From JB111 sp052093225 (GTDB lineage: Bacteria; Actinomycetota; Actinomycetes; Actinomycetales; Actinomycetaceae): a stretch of DNA of 25,480 bases. Positions 16,046 through 23,162 of the stretch are shown piece after piece. The notes beneath the pieces are model-generated. The model was not told the DNA's origin, did not search any database, and saw nothing but the letters and a program-made list of their open reading frames with translations. Each line of letters begins with the position of its first letter. The stretch's first letter is position 1. The stretch spans positions 1-25,480 of the forward strand of contig JBQDDG010000042.1 in the NCBI GenBank assembly GCA_052093225.1, in the 5' to 3' direction. A program made the translations under genes and the position numbers.

Positions 16046-16441
16046 TCAGACGTTGAAGCCGAGCGCCCGGAGCTGCTCCTGGCCCTCGCCCGTGATCTTG
16101 TCCGGGCCCCACGGCGGCAGCCACACCCAGTTGATGCGGTGCTCCGTGACGAGCCCCTCGAGCGCCATGGCGGTCTGGTCCTCGAGGACGTCGGTCAGCG
16201 GGCAGGCCGCCGACGTGAGCGTCATGTCGATGCTGGCGTGGTTCGACTGGTCCACGGTGATGCCGTAGACGAGGCCGAGGTCGACGACGTTGATCCCGAG
16301 CTCGGGGTCGATGACGTCGCGCATCGCCTCCTCGACGTCGGCGGCGAGCGTCGCGGTCGGTCCGGCCGGGGCCGGCGCCGCCATCTCACCCGTGTAGGTC
16401 TGCGCCTCCGGGGTACCCGGGGCGTTGGTGGTCTCGCTCAT
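16046..16441 (-). CDS. sufT: SufT-like Fe-S assembly factor (DUF59/MIP18 family)
   Basis: The 131-residue protein has a Pro/Ala-rich head and a DUF59 core: DVIDPELGINVVDLGLVYG (about 42-60), MTLTSAACPL with conserved Cys80, and WVWLPPWGPDKIT. SufT proteins help mature Fe-S enzymes under iron-poor conditions. It is the last gene of the SUF operon, as Rv1466 is in mycobacteria. Its ATG overlaps the sufU stop (ATGA), so the two are coupled. Confidence 0.93.
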   Translation of the reverse strand: MSETTNAPGTPEAQTYTGEMAAPAPAGPTATLAADVEEAMRDVIDPELGINVVDLGLVYGITVDQSNHASIDMTLTSAACPLTDVLEDQTAMALEGLVTEHRINWVWLPPWGPDKITGEGQEQLRALGFNV

Positions 16442-16908
16442 GCGTCCTCCTGGGTCAGTGCCTGGGCGAGCGCGTCCCGCAGGGCCATCCAGCCCAGCAG
16501 GGCGCACTTGATACGTGCGTGGAACTTGGCCACCCCGACGAACGCTGACGCATCGCCGAGCTGGTCGGACCGTTCGGGGTCGAGCTCCTCCCCCCGGTTG
16601 TGCATGAGCTCGCGGAACGTCTCGTGCAGCTCGTCCGCCGTCGCGACGTCCGTGCCCGTGACGAGGTCGGTGAGCACGGAGATCGACGCCTGCGAGATCG
16701 AGCATCCGTGCCCGTCCCACCCGATCTCCTCAACGACGGGGGCGGCGCCGTCATTCCCCAGGCGCACGCGCAGGTTGACCTGGTCGCCGCACGTCGGGTT
16801 GACCTGGAACGACTCGCCGTCGAAAGGATCGATGAGCCCGTCGCCGTGCCGCTCGCGCGCGTGGTCGAGGATCACCTGCTGGTAGAGCTGCTCCATCGGA
16901 GAGGACAT
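16438..16908 (-). CDS. sufU: SufU-type Fe-S assembly / sulfur-transfer protein
   Basis: The 156-residue protein has the conserved Zn-site residues of SufU: Cys40 and Asp42 in NPTCGDQVNLRV, Cys69 in GHGCSISQASISVL, and Cys135 in RIKCALLGW. SufU accepts persulfide sulfur from SufS and passes it to the SufBCD scaffold. It carries the extra segment between the second and third Cys that separates SufU from IscU. The ATG is one base after the sufS stop. Confidence 0.95.
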   Translation of the reverse strand: MSSPMEQLYQQVILDHARERHGDGLIDPFDGESFQVNPTCGDQVNLRVRLGNDGAAPVVEEIGWDGHGCSISQASISVLTDLVTGTDVATADELHETFRELMHNRGEELDPERSDQLGDASAFVGVAKFHARIKCALLGWMALRDALAQALTQEDA

Positions 16909-16909
16909 G

Positions 16910-18244
16910 TCAGTCCGCCATCCCGAAGAAGGGACGCACCGTGGCGAGCGCGGCCGCGAAGGCCGCGACGTCGTCGGGCGTGGTGTACGGACCGGCGCTC
17001 GCGCGGGTCGAGGCGTGCACCCCGAGTCGGCGATGCAGCGGCTGCGCGCAGTGGTGCCCCACGCGGACGGCCACTCCCGAGGCGTCGAGGACCTGACCGA
17101 CGTCGTGCGGGTGGACACCGTCGACGTCGAAGGCGACGGTCGCGAGCCGGTCCCGGGCCGAGTCCGGGCCGAGCAGACGGATCCCGGGCACGCCGCGGAC
17201 GGCGTCGAGCAGGAGCGGGGCGATCTCGGCCTCGTGGTCGGCGACCGCCGACATACCGAGCCCGGTCAGGTAGTCGGCGGCCGCGGCCATGCCGATCGTC
17301 TGCGCGATCATCTGCGAGCCGGCCTCGAACCGCGCGGGCGGCGGCATGAACGTGGTCGACTCCATGGTGACGATCTCGACCATCGACCCGCCGGTGAGGA
17401 ACGGCGGCAGGTCGGCGAGGAGCTCGCGCCGCCCGTACAGGGCGCCGACGCCGGTGGGGCCGAGCATCTTGTGGCCCGAGAACACGGCGAAGTCGACGCC
17501 GAGGGCGGCGAGGTCGACCGGGAGGTGTGGCACGGACTGGCAGGCGTCGAGCACCGTGAGGGCGCCGACCTCGCGGGCCCGCGCGAGGATCGGGTCGAGC
17601 GGGTTGATCACGCCGGTGACGTTCTGCGCGTGGCCGACCGCCACGACCTTCGTGCGATCGCCGATGACGTCGAGCGTGTCAAGGTCGAGCCGTCCGTCAT
17701 CGGTCAGGCCGATCCAGCGCAGGCGGGCACCCGTGTGGGCGGCGACCTCCTGCCAGGGCACGAGGTTGGCATGATGCTCGGCCTCGGTGACGACGATCTC
17801 GTCGCCCTCGCCGAGTGCGAAGCGGCGCGCGGCCGCTCCCCCGCGTCCGACGGAGGCGTTGATCATCGAGTGCGCGAGGAGGTTGAGACCCTCGGTCGCG
17901 TTCTTCACCCACACGATCTCGTCGTCGCGCGCCCCCACGAAGCGCGCCACGGTCGCCCGCGCGGCCTCGTAGAGCTGGGTGGCCTCGTCGGCGAGCTGGT
18001 GGGCGCCGCGGTGCACGGCGGCATTCGCCCGCTCGTAGAACTCCAGCTCCGCGGCGATGACGGACCGCGGCTTCTGCGAGGTGGCCCCGGAGTCGAGGTA
18101 GACCAGCGGGCGGTCGTCGGCCAGCGTGCGCTCGAGGATCGGGAAGTCCGCACGGACGGCGGCGACGTCGAGGCCGCCGCCGGCGCGCGCGGCCCCGCCG
18201 GGAGCGGTGCTCCCGGCGGGGATGGCGGCGGTGGTCGAACTCAT
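16910..18244 (-). CDS. sufS: Cysteine desulfurase SufS
   Basis: The 444-residue PLP enzyme mobilises sulfur from cysteine. Visible residues are His157 (TEAEHHANLVPWQ), Asp233 (VLDACQSVPH), the PLP Lys259 in FSGHKMLGPTG and the catalytic Cys399 in RVGHHCAQPLHRR. It belongs to the type II desulfurases that need SufU as partner, and sufU is the next gene. The first 25 residues are an Ala/Gly/Pro-rich extension. The ATG is 7 nt after the sufC stop, with GGAG upstream. Confidence 0.96.
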   Translation of the reverse strand: MSSTTAAIPAGSTAPGGAARAGGGLDVAAVRADFPILERTLADDRPLVYLDSGATSQKPRSVIAAELEFYERANAAVHRGAHQLADEATQLYEAARATVARFVGARDDEIVWVKNATEGLNLLAHSMINASVGRGGAAARRFALGEGDEIVVTEAEHHANLVPWQEVAAHTGARLRWIGLTDDGRLDLDTLDVIGDRTKVVAVGHAQNVTGVINPLDPILARAREVGALTVLDACQSVPHLPVDLAALGVDFAVFSGHKMLGPTGVGALYGRRELLADLPPFLTGGSMVEIVTMESTTFMPPPARFEAGSQMIAQTIGMAAAADYLTGLGMSAVADHEAEIAPLLLDAVRGVPGIRLLGPDSARDRLATVAFDVDGVHPHDVGQVLDASGVAVRVGHHCAQPLHRRLGVHASTRASAGPYTTPDDVAAFAAALATVRPFFGMAD

Positions 18245-18251
18245 CGGCTGG

Positions 18252-19010
18252 TCAGGCTCCCACCGGGCTGTACTTGTCGTAGCCCTCGGCCTCGAGGCGG
18301 TCGGCGAGCTCGCGGCCGCCCTGCTCGGCGATGCGGCCGTCGACGAACACGTGGACGAAGTCGGGATCGATGTACTTGAGGATCCGCGTGTAGTGCGTGA
18401 TCAGCATGACTCCCGAGCCCACGTCGGAGTGGACGGCGTTGACGCCCTCGGCCACGACGCGCAGGGCGTCGACGTCGAGGCCGGAGTCGGTCTCGTCGAG
18501 GACGGCGAACTGCGGGCGGAGCAGACCCATCTGCAGGATCTCGTGACGCTTCTTCTCGCCGCCGGAGAAGCCGTGGTTGACGTCGCGCTGGGCGAACGCC
18601 GGGTCCATGCGCAGGTCCGCCATCGCCGTGTTGACGTCGCGGACCCACGTGCGCAGGGCCGGGGCCTCGCCGTCGATCGCGGTCTTCGCGGTGCGCAGGA
18701 AGTTCGACACCGTGACGCCGGGGACCTCGACCGGGTACTGCATGGCGAGGAAGAGCCCGGCGCGGGCGCGCTCGTCGACGGACATCTCGAGGATGTTCTC
18801 GCCGTCGAGGAGGACCTCGCCGTCGGTGACCGTGTACTTCGGGTGACCGGCGATCGAGTAGGCCAGCGTGGACTTGCCGGAGCCGTTCGGACCCATGATG
18901 GCGTGGATCTCGCCGCTGTTGATGGTGAGGTCGACGCCGCGCAGGATCGGCTTCGGGCCGTCCGTCGTCTCGACGGACACGTGGAGGTTCTTGATCTCCA
19001 GGGTGGACAT
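18252..19010 (-). CDS. sufC: SufC, ATPase of the Fe-S scaffold complex
   Basis: The 252-residue ABC-type ATPase has Walker A GPNGSGKSTL (about 40-49), the SufC-specific signature FSGGEKKRHEILQM (148-161) and Walker B FAVLDETDSGLD (168-179). It powers conformational change of SufB-SufD during cluster assembly on the cytosolic scaffold. An AAAGGAA ribosome binding site precedes the ATG. It follows a Rieske-type gene by 27 nt. Confidence 0.97.
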   Translation of the reverse strand: MSTLEIKNLHVSVETTDGPKPILRGVDLTINSGEIHAIMGPNGSGKSTLAYSIAGHPKYTVTDGEVLLDGENILEMSVDERARAGLFLAMQYPVEVPGVTVSNFLRTAKTAIDGEAPALRTWVRDVNTAMADLRMDPAFAQRDVNHGFSGGEKKRHEILQMGLLRPQFAVLDETDSGLDVDALRVVAEGVNAVHSDVGSGVMLITHYTRILKYIDPDFVHVFVDGRIAEQGGRELADRLEAEGYDKYSPVGA

Positions 19011-19037
19011 TGATGTTCCTTTACGTTCGGGCGCCGG

Positions 19038-19382
19038 TCAGGCGGCGTTGACGATGGTGTCGGGGTCGACCAGCACGTCCTCGCCGTCGAGCGAGACGGC
19101 GTAGACGGTGACCGGCACGGTGGCGGGCAGGGAGGTGGGGCGGCCGGTGCTCAGGTCGAAGGCCGATCCGTGCTTCCAGCACTCGAGCGCCCCGTCGAAC
19201 ACCTCGCCGTCGGACAGCGAGATCCGCTCGTGCGAGCAGGTGTCGTCCAGGGCGTGGAAGCTGCCGTCCTCGTCGCGGGCCACCGCGATGCGGCGGCGGC
19301 CCCCGTCGGCGGCGGTCAGCTCGGCCAGCGCGACGTCACCGGGGGCGATGTCGTCGGTGCCGGCCACGCGTGCGTAGGTCAC
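19038..19382 (-). CDS. Rieske-type [2Fe-2S] ferredoxin within the SUF operon
   Basis: The 114-residue protein binds a Rieske cluster through Cys49-x-His51 (DTCSHERISL) and Cys68-x2-His71 (ECWKHGSAFDL). It resembles the small ferredoxin components of ring-hydroxylating dioxygenases, but no oxygenase is nearby. Placement between sufD and sufC, with a start that overlaps the sufD stop (GTGA), suggests it supplies electrons for cluster assembly or acts as a client or sensor. That role is inference. Confidence 0.93.
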   Translation of the reverse strand: MTYARVAGTDDIAPGDVALAELTAADGGRRRIAVARDEDGSFHALDDTCSHERISLSDGEVFDGALECWKHGSAFDLSTGRPTSLPATVPVTVYAVSLDGEDVLVDPDTIVNAA

Positions 19383-20575
19383 GCGCTGCTCGCCATCGTG
19401 AGGTCGAGCTCGGCCTCGATCGCGGCGTTGAGCCCCTCCTCGACGCTCGGCACGCCGATCTGCTTGATGAGCTCCGCGAAGAAGCCCTGCACGACGAGCC
19501 GGCGCGCCTCGTCCTCGGTGATCCCGCGGGCGCGCAGGTAGAAGAGCTGCTCGTCGTCGAACCGGCCGGTCGCCGACGCGTGGCCCGCGCCCGCGATCTC
19601 GCCGGTCTCGATCTCGAGGTTCGGCACCGAGTCCGCCCGGGCGCCCTCGGTGAGGACGAGGTTCCGGTTGAGCTCGTAGGTGTCCGTGCCCTCGGCCGCC
19701 TTGCGGATGAGGACGTCACCCACCCACACGGCGTGCGCGCTCTCGCCCTGCAGGGCGCCCTTGTAGGTGGCGTTCGAGCGGCACTTCTCGACGGCGTGGT
19801 CGACGAAGAGGCGGTGCTCCTGGTGCTGGCCGGAGTCGGTGAAGTACAGACCGAGCAGCTCGAGGTCGCCGCCGGCGCCCTCGAAGCGGGCGGTCGTGGA
19901 CACGCGGGCGATCTCGCCGCCGAGCGTGACGACGACGTGCTTGACCTTGGCGTCCTTCGCGACCTGGATCGCGTTCTCCGAGAGGTGGATCGCGTCGTCG
20001 GCCCACTCCTGCAGCGTGACGAACGTGACGTTCGCCCCCTCGCCCGCGTCGAGCGTGACGCGCTCGCCGTAGGTGGCGCTGCCGGTGTGTCGCAGGACGA
20101 CGATCGCGCTCGCGTTCGCGCCGACCTCGACCAGGATGTTGCCCCAGACGACGTCGCCGACGGTGTTCCCACTCAGGCCCAGCATCACCGGCTCGGTGAG
20201 CTCGGTGTTCGGGGGGATGCTGACGAGCGCCGTGCCGCCGCCGTGCTCGACCGCGGCGGCCGCGGGGCGGTCACCGGGGGCGATGCGCATGCGGGCGCGG
20301 GCGTCCTCGGCCGAGATCTCGGTGAGGGAGACGCCGTCGGGCAGGGTCGTGTCCCACTCGAGGCGCTTGTCGCTCGGCTCGGCCGCGAGGAGCACCTGGA
20401 GGGCGTCCACGGGGGTGAAGCGCCACTCCTCCTCGGCGCCCGTGGGGACGGGCAGCTCGGCGAGGTCGAACGACGCGGCGCGAGCGGCGCGCGACGCCTC
20501 CGGGACGACGCCGTGGCTGTGCGCCTCGTCCGCGGTGGCGCGGGAGTGGTCGACGATCGGGGTGGGGGCGGCCAT
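19379..20575 (-). CDS. sufD: SufD, Fe-S scaffold subunit
   Basis: The 398-residue SufB/SufD-family protein has EEEWRFTPVDAL near the N-terminus, a beta-helix core, and the C-terminal signature GHASATGRFDDEQLFYLRARGI. The His in this motif corresponds to His360 of E. coli SufD at the SufB interface. The neighbouring E. coli Cys358 position is Ala here. With SufB and SufC it forms the SufBC2D scaffold. Its ATG overlaps the sufB stop (TGATG). Confidence 0.95.
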   Translation of the reverse strand: MAAPTPIVDHSRATADEAHSHGVVPEASRAARAASFDLAELPVPTGAEEEWRFTPVDALQVLLAAEPSDKRLEWDTTLPDGVSLTEISAEDARARMRIAPGDRPAAAAVEHGGGTALVSIPPNTELTEPVMLGLSGNTVGDVVWGNILVEVGANASAIVVLRHTGSATYGERVTLDAGEGANVTFVTLQEWADDAIHLSENAIQVAKDAKVKHVVVTLGGEIARVSTTARFEGAGGDLELLGLYFTDSGQHQEHRLFVDHAVEKCRSNATYKGALQGESAHAVWVGDVLIRKAAEGTDTYELNRNLVLTEGARADSVPNLEIETGEIAGAGHASATGRFDDEQLFYLRARGITEDEARRLVVQGFFAELIKQIGVPSVEEGLNAAIEAELDLTMASSA

Positions 20576-22014
20576 CAGCCGACACTTCCTTCCATCTGGA
20601 GCTCGATGAGGCGGTTGAGCTCCAGGGCGTACTCCATGGGCAGCTCACGCGCGATGGGCTCGATGAAGCCGCGGACGATCATCGCCATGGCCTCCGTCTC
20701 CTCCATGCCTCGGGACATGAGGTAGAACAGCTGGTCCTCGCTCACCTTGGAGACCGTGGCCTCGTGCCCCATCTCCACGTCGTCGACGCGGACGTCCACG
20801 TACGGGTAGGTGTCCGAACGGGAGACGGTGTCGACGAGCAGCGCGTCGCACAGGACGTTGGACTTGCTGTGCGCGGCACCCTCGAGGACCTGGACCAGCC
20901 CCCGGTAGGAGGCGCGGCCGCCGCCGCGGGCGACGGACTTCGAGACGATCGAGCTCGAGGTGTTCGGCGCCATGTGGACCATCTTCGAGCCGGTGTCCTG
21001 GTGCTGGTCCTCGCCGGCGAAGGCGATCGACAGGGTCTCGCCGCGGGCGTGCTCGCCCATGAGGTAGACCGCCGGGTACTTCATCGTCACCTTGGAGCCG
21101 ATGTTGCCGTCGATCCACTCCATCGTGCCGCCCTGCTCCACGGTGGAGCGCTTGGTCACGAGGTTGTACACGTTGTTCGACCAGTTCTGGATCGTCGTGT
21201 ACCGGACGCGGGCGTCCTTCTTGACGATGATCTCGACGACTGCGCTGTGCAGCGAGTCCGACTTGTAGATCGGCGCGGTGCAGCCCTCGACGTAGTGGAC
21301 GTAGGAGCCCTCGTCCGCGATGATCAGCGTCCGCTCGAACTGGCCCATGTTCTCCGTGTTGATCCGGAAGTAGGCCTGCAGCGGGATCTCCACGTGGACG
21401 CCCTTGGGGACGTAGACGAAGGAGCCGCCCGACCACACGGCGGTGTTGAGCGAGGCGAACTTGTTGTCACCCGCCGGGATCACGGTGCCGAAGTACTCCT
21501 GGAACATCTCCGGGTGCTCCTTGAGCGCGGTGTCCGTGTCGAGGAAGAGGACGCCCTGCTGCTCGAGGTCCTCGCGGATCTGGTGGTAGACCACCTCGGA
21601 CTCGTACTGGGCGGCCACGCCGGCGACGAGGCGCTGCTTCTCGGCCTCGGGGATGCCGAGGCGGTCGTACGTGACCTTGATGTCCTCCGGGAGGTCCTCC
21701 CAGTTCGTCACCTGGCCCTCGGTGGAGCGGACGAAGTACTTGATCCTGTCGAAGTCGATACCCGTCAGGTCCGCGCCCCAGGTCGGCATCGGCTTCCGGT
21801 CGAAGAGCCGAAGCGCCTTGAGCCGGTTCTTGAGCATCCACTCCGACTCGCTCTTCTTGTCCGAGATGTCGCGCACGACGTCCTCGGACAGGCCGCGGCG
21901 CGCGCTCGCGCCGGCCTCGTCCGAGTCGTGCCATCCGTAGCCGTACTGACCGATGGACGCGATCGTCTCTTCCTGGGTCAGCTGCTCCCGGGTGGGGGGC
22001 GTTGTGGTGGTCAT
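20575..22014 (-). CDS. sufB: SufB, Fe-S scaffold subunit
   Basis: The 479-residue scaffold has KALRLFDRKPMPTWGADL, FVYVPKGVHVEIPLQAYFRI, YVHYVEGCTAPIYKSD and SKSNVLCDALLVDTVSRSDT. It ends with the family signature EATVSKVSEDQLFYLMSRG. It is the main site of cluster assembly. The length is normal and no intein is present, unlike Rv1461 of M. tuberculosis. The start is chosen as the ATG preceded by GGAAGGA, whose last base pairs overlap the sufR stop (ATGA). Confidence 0.97.
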   Translation of the reverse strand: MTTTTPPTREQLTQEETIASIGQYGYGWHDSDEAGASARRGLSEDVVRDISDKKSESEWMLKNRLKALRLFDRKPMPTWGADLTGIDFDRIKYFVRSTEGQVTNWEDLPEDIKVTYDRLGIPEAEKQRLVAGVAAQYESEVVYHQIREDLEQQGVLFLDTDTALKEHPEMFQEYFGTVIPAGDNKFASLNTAVWSGGSFVYVPKGVHVEIPLQAYFRINTENMGQFERTLIIADEGSYVHYVEGCTAPIYKSDSLHSAVVEIIVKKDARVRYTTIQNWSNNVYNLVTKRSTVEQGGTMEWIDGNIGSKVTMKYPAVYLMGEHARGETLSIAFAGEDQHQDTGSKMVHMAPNTSSSIVSKSVARGGGRASYRGLVQVLEGAAHSKSNVLCDALLVDTVSRSDTYPYVDVRVDDVEMGHEATVSKVSEDQLFYLMSRGMEETEAMAMIVRGFIEPIARELPMEYALELNRLIELQMEGSVG

Positions 22015-22748
22015 CGATGTCCTTCCGTGCCGACCTGTGTCGGGTGGGTGGTGGAACGAGTGGGCAGTGCGAGAGGGACGTGCGTGGTGCACATGTAGCC
22101 GCCGCTCGCGAGGGTCGCGAGCCGCTGCACGTGCACACCGAGGAGGCGGGAGAACGCGCGCGTCTCCGCCTCGCACAGCTGCGGGTACGCCTCGGCCACG
22201 TCCTGGACCGGGCAGTGACCCTGGCAGAGCTGGACGGCGATCTCCTTGTCGCCGACGGCGCGCACGGTGGCGGCGTACCCGTCGGCGGTGAGCGCCCCGG
22301 CGAGGGCCTCGACCCGCTCCTGGGGCGTCGAGGCTCCCTCGAGCTGCGGGGCGTAGCGGCGCTCGAGCTCGCCGACACGCCGGTTCGCGAACTCGTCGGC
22401 GGCCTCCGGCCCGGCCTGCTCGACGAGGAAGTCGAGCGCCTGCCCGGCGAGGTCCGAGTAGGCGTCGGTGAACTCGGCGCGGCCGGCGTCGGTCGCCACG
22501 TAGTGCCGGGCGGGACGGCCGCGGCGCGGCGTCGTCGTGCCCGGGTTCTGGCGGACCTGGATGAGGCCCTGGCCCTCGAGGGCGCCGATGTGTCGGCGCA
22601 CGGCGGCGGACGTGAGCTCGAGCTCCTCGGCCACGTCGGCCGCGCATACCGGCCCCTGCTCGAGCACGAGGGAGAGCACCCGGTCCCGGGTACTCGTCTC
22701 GTCGCCGAGGATGGAGCCTGGGTCGATCGGCGGGCTCGCGTGCGACAT
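22011..22748 (-). CDS. sufR: SufR, Fe-S cluster-sensing repressor of the SUF operon
   Basis: The 245-residue regulator has an N-terminal winged helix (VAEELELTSAAVRRHIGALEG, about 39-59) and a basic RRGRPARHYVAT wing. Cysteines are at 175, 179, 192 and 220. The 13- and 28-residue spacings of Cys179, Cys192 and Cys220 match the cluster ligands of mycobacterial SufR. Such proteins repress suf genes when the cluster is intact. It is first in the operon and its stop overlaps the sufB start. The ATG is chosen because GGGAGG lies 5-6 nt before it; the GTG two codons earlier is too close to that site. Confidence 0.93.
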   Translation of the reverse strand: MSHASPPIDPGSILGDETSTRDRVLSLVLEQGPVCAADVAEELELTSAAVRRHIGALEGQGLIQVRQNPGTTTPRRGRPARHYVATDAGRAEFTDAYSDLAGQALDFLVEQAGPEAADEFANRRVGELERRYAPQLEGASTPQERVEALAGALTADGYAATVRAVGDKEIAVQLCQGHCPVQDVAEAYPQLCEAETRAFSRLLGVHVQRLATLASGGYMCTTHVPLALPTRSTTHPTQVGTEGHR

Positions 22749-22753
22749 GAGCA

Positions 22754-22796
22754 CCTCCCGTCCGTGTCGGTCGGGACGCCGTCCGGAACGGACGGG
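22754..22796 (-). promoter_or_regulatory. sufR leader with two mutually exclusive stems near the Shine-Dalgarno
   Basis: In minus-strand RNA, CCCGTCCGT (22788-22796) can pair over 9 bp with ACGGACGGG (22757-22765), whose last three G's are the start of the GGGAGG Shine-Dalgarno. The same upstream segment can instead form a tight 7-bp hairpin with CGGACGG (22779-22785) across a 3-nt loop. Only one stem can exist at a time, which is the layout of a translational switch. Confidence 0.5.
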
Positions 22797-22836
22797 ACCC
22801 GCTGCTGAGCGGCCACCCGCAGGCGCCGATCATTAC

Positions 22837-22853
22837 GTAACAGTATGCGTTGC
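22837..22853. promoter_or_regulatory. Imperfect inverted repeat over the sufR -10 (possible SufR operator)
   Basis: GTAAC and GTTGC are arms of an inverted repeat with one mismatch and a 7-nt centre that covers the -10 hexamer. The minus-strand form CAAC-N7-GTTA resembles the CAAC-N6-GTTG site of cyanobacterial SufR. An adjacent TTACGTAA palindrome (22833-22840) overlaps the expected transcription start. Confidence 0.4.
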
Positions 22854-22870
22854 TAAATGAGCGCAGGCAA
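22842..22870 (-). promoter_or_regulatory. sufR: Promoter of the SUF operon
   Basis: TTGCCT (22865-22870) and CATACT (22842-22847) are separated by exactly 17 nt on the minus strand. Transcription would start near 22835 and give a leader of about 87 nt. Confidence 0.6.
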
Positions 22871-22871
22871 G

Positions 22872-22890
22872 CAAGGTTCGCCTTACCGGG
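22872..22890. promoter_or_regulatory. DtxR/IdeR-like iron box upstream of the SUF promoter
   Basis: CAAGGTTCGCCTTACCGGG agrees with the iron-box consensus TTAGGTTAGSCTAACCTAA at 14 of 19 positions if W is allowed, and its core AGGTTCGCCTTACC misses at only one position. It ends 1 bp before the -35 hexamer, a place more fitting for activation than repression. No regulator gene is in the window. Confidence 0.45.
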
Positions 22891-23150
22891 ACGTGATTCT
22901 CGCCGGCCCCGGCGAGTCTGTGACCAGACACACGGGCGGCTCCGCCGCATGTGACGACGGGCACTGTGGCTCTCGTGCGGCTGTGACACCAGCCACGGGG
23001 GCGAGGTGCGCAGGCACGGCGCCTCACGAGTATCCGAGCGCCCCCTTGGCCGCCGCGTGCTGCTCGGAGACCACCGGGGTGGACTCCGACCGGCCGAGCT
23101 CGGCGCGCAGCCGCCGTCCGGCCGCGCACTGGCCCTCCGCCGCGGCGACG
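22891..23150. other. Non-coding region with hairpins and spaced TGTGAC repeats
   Basis: Between the SUF promoter and the ABC-2 operon I see no convincing gene. Four small stems are present: CTCGCCGG/CCGGCGAG (22899-22916), GTCTG/CAGAC (22916-22929), GCGGC/GCCGC (22936-22948) and GGCTG/CAGCC (22979-22994). TGTGAC occurs at 22919, 22950 and 22982, which is close to three helical turns apart each time. Confidence 0.45.
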
Positions 23151-23156
23151 TAATCT
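23151..23156 (+). promoter_or_regulatory. Leaderless-type -10 element of the ABC-2 ATPase gene
   Basis: TAATCT lies exactly 6 nt before the GTG start, and no Shine-Dalgarno would be included in the transcript. No clear -35 is visible. Confidence 0.6.
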
Positions 23157-23162
23157 GGCGGG

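Noticed and set aside
15786..16268. Plus-strand frame starting MTMPSIPPGEPTDDEIQDALD.
   Set aside because: The first 50 residues look protein-like, but the frame passes through three hairpins and ends antisense inside sufT. It has no ribosome binding site or leaderless -10.
22919..22987. TGTGAC copies as CRP/cAMP receptor sites.
   Set aside because: A CRP site needs TGTGA-N6-TCACA; no matching second half occurs at the right distance for any copy.
22857..23153. 98-codon plus-strand frame in the SUF/ABC-2 intergenic region.
   Set aside because: It crosses the SUF promoter and four stems, has no ribosome binding site, and its composition is unlike neighbouring proteins.
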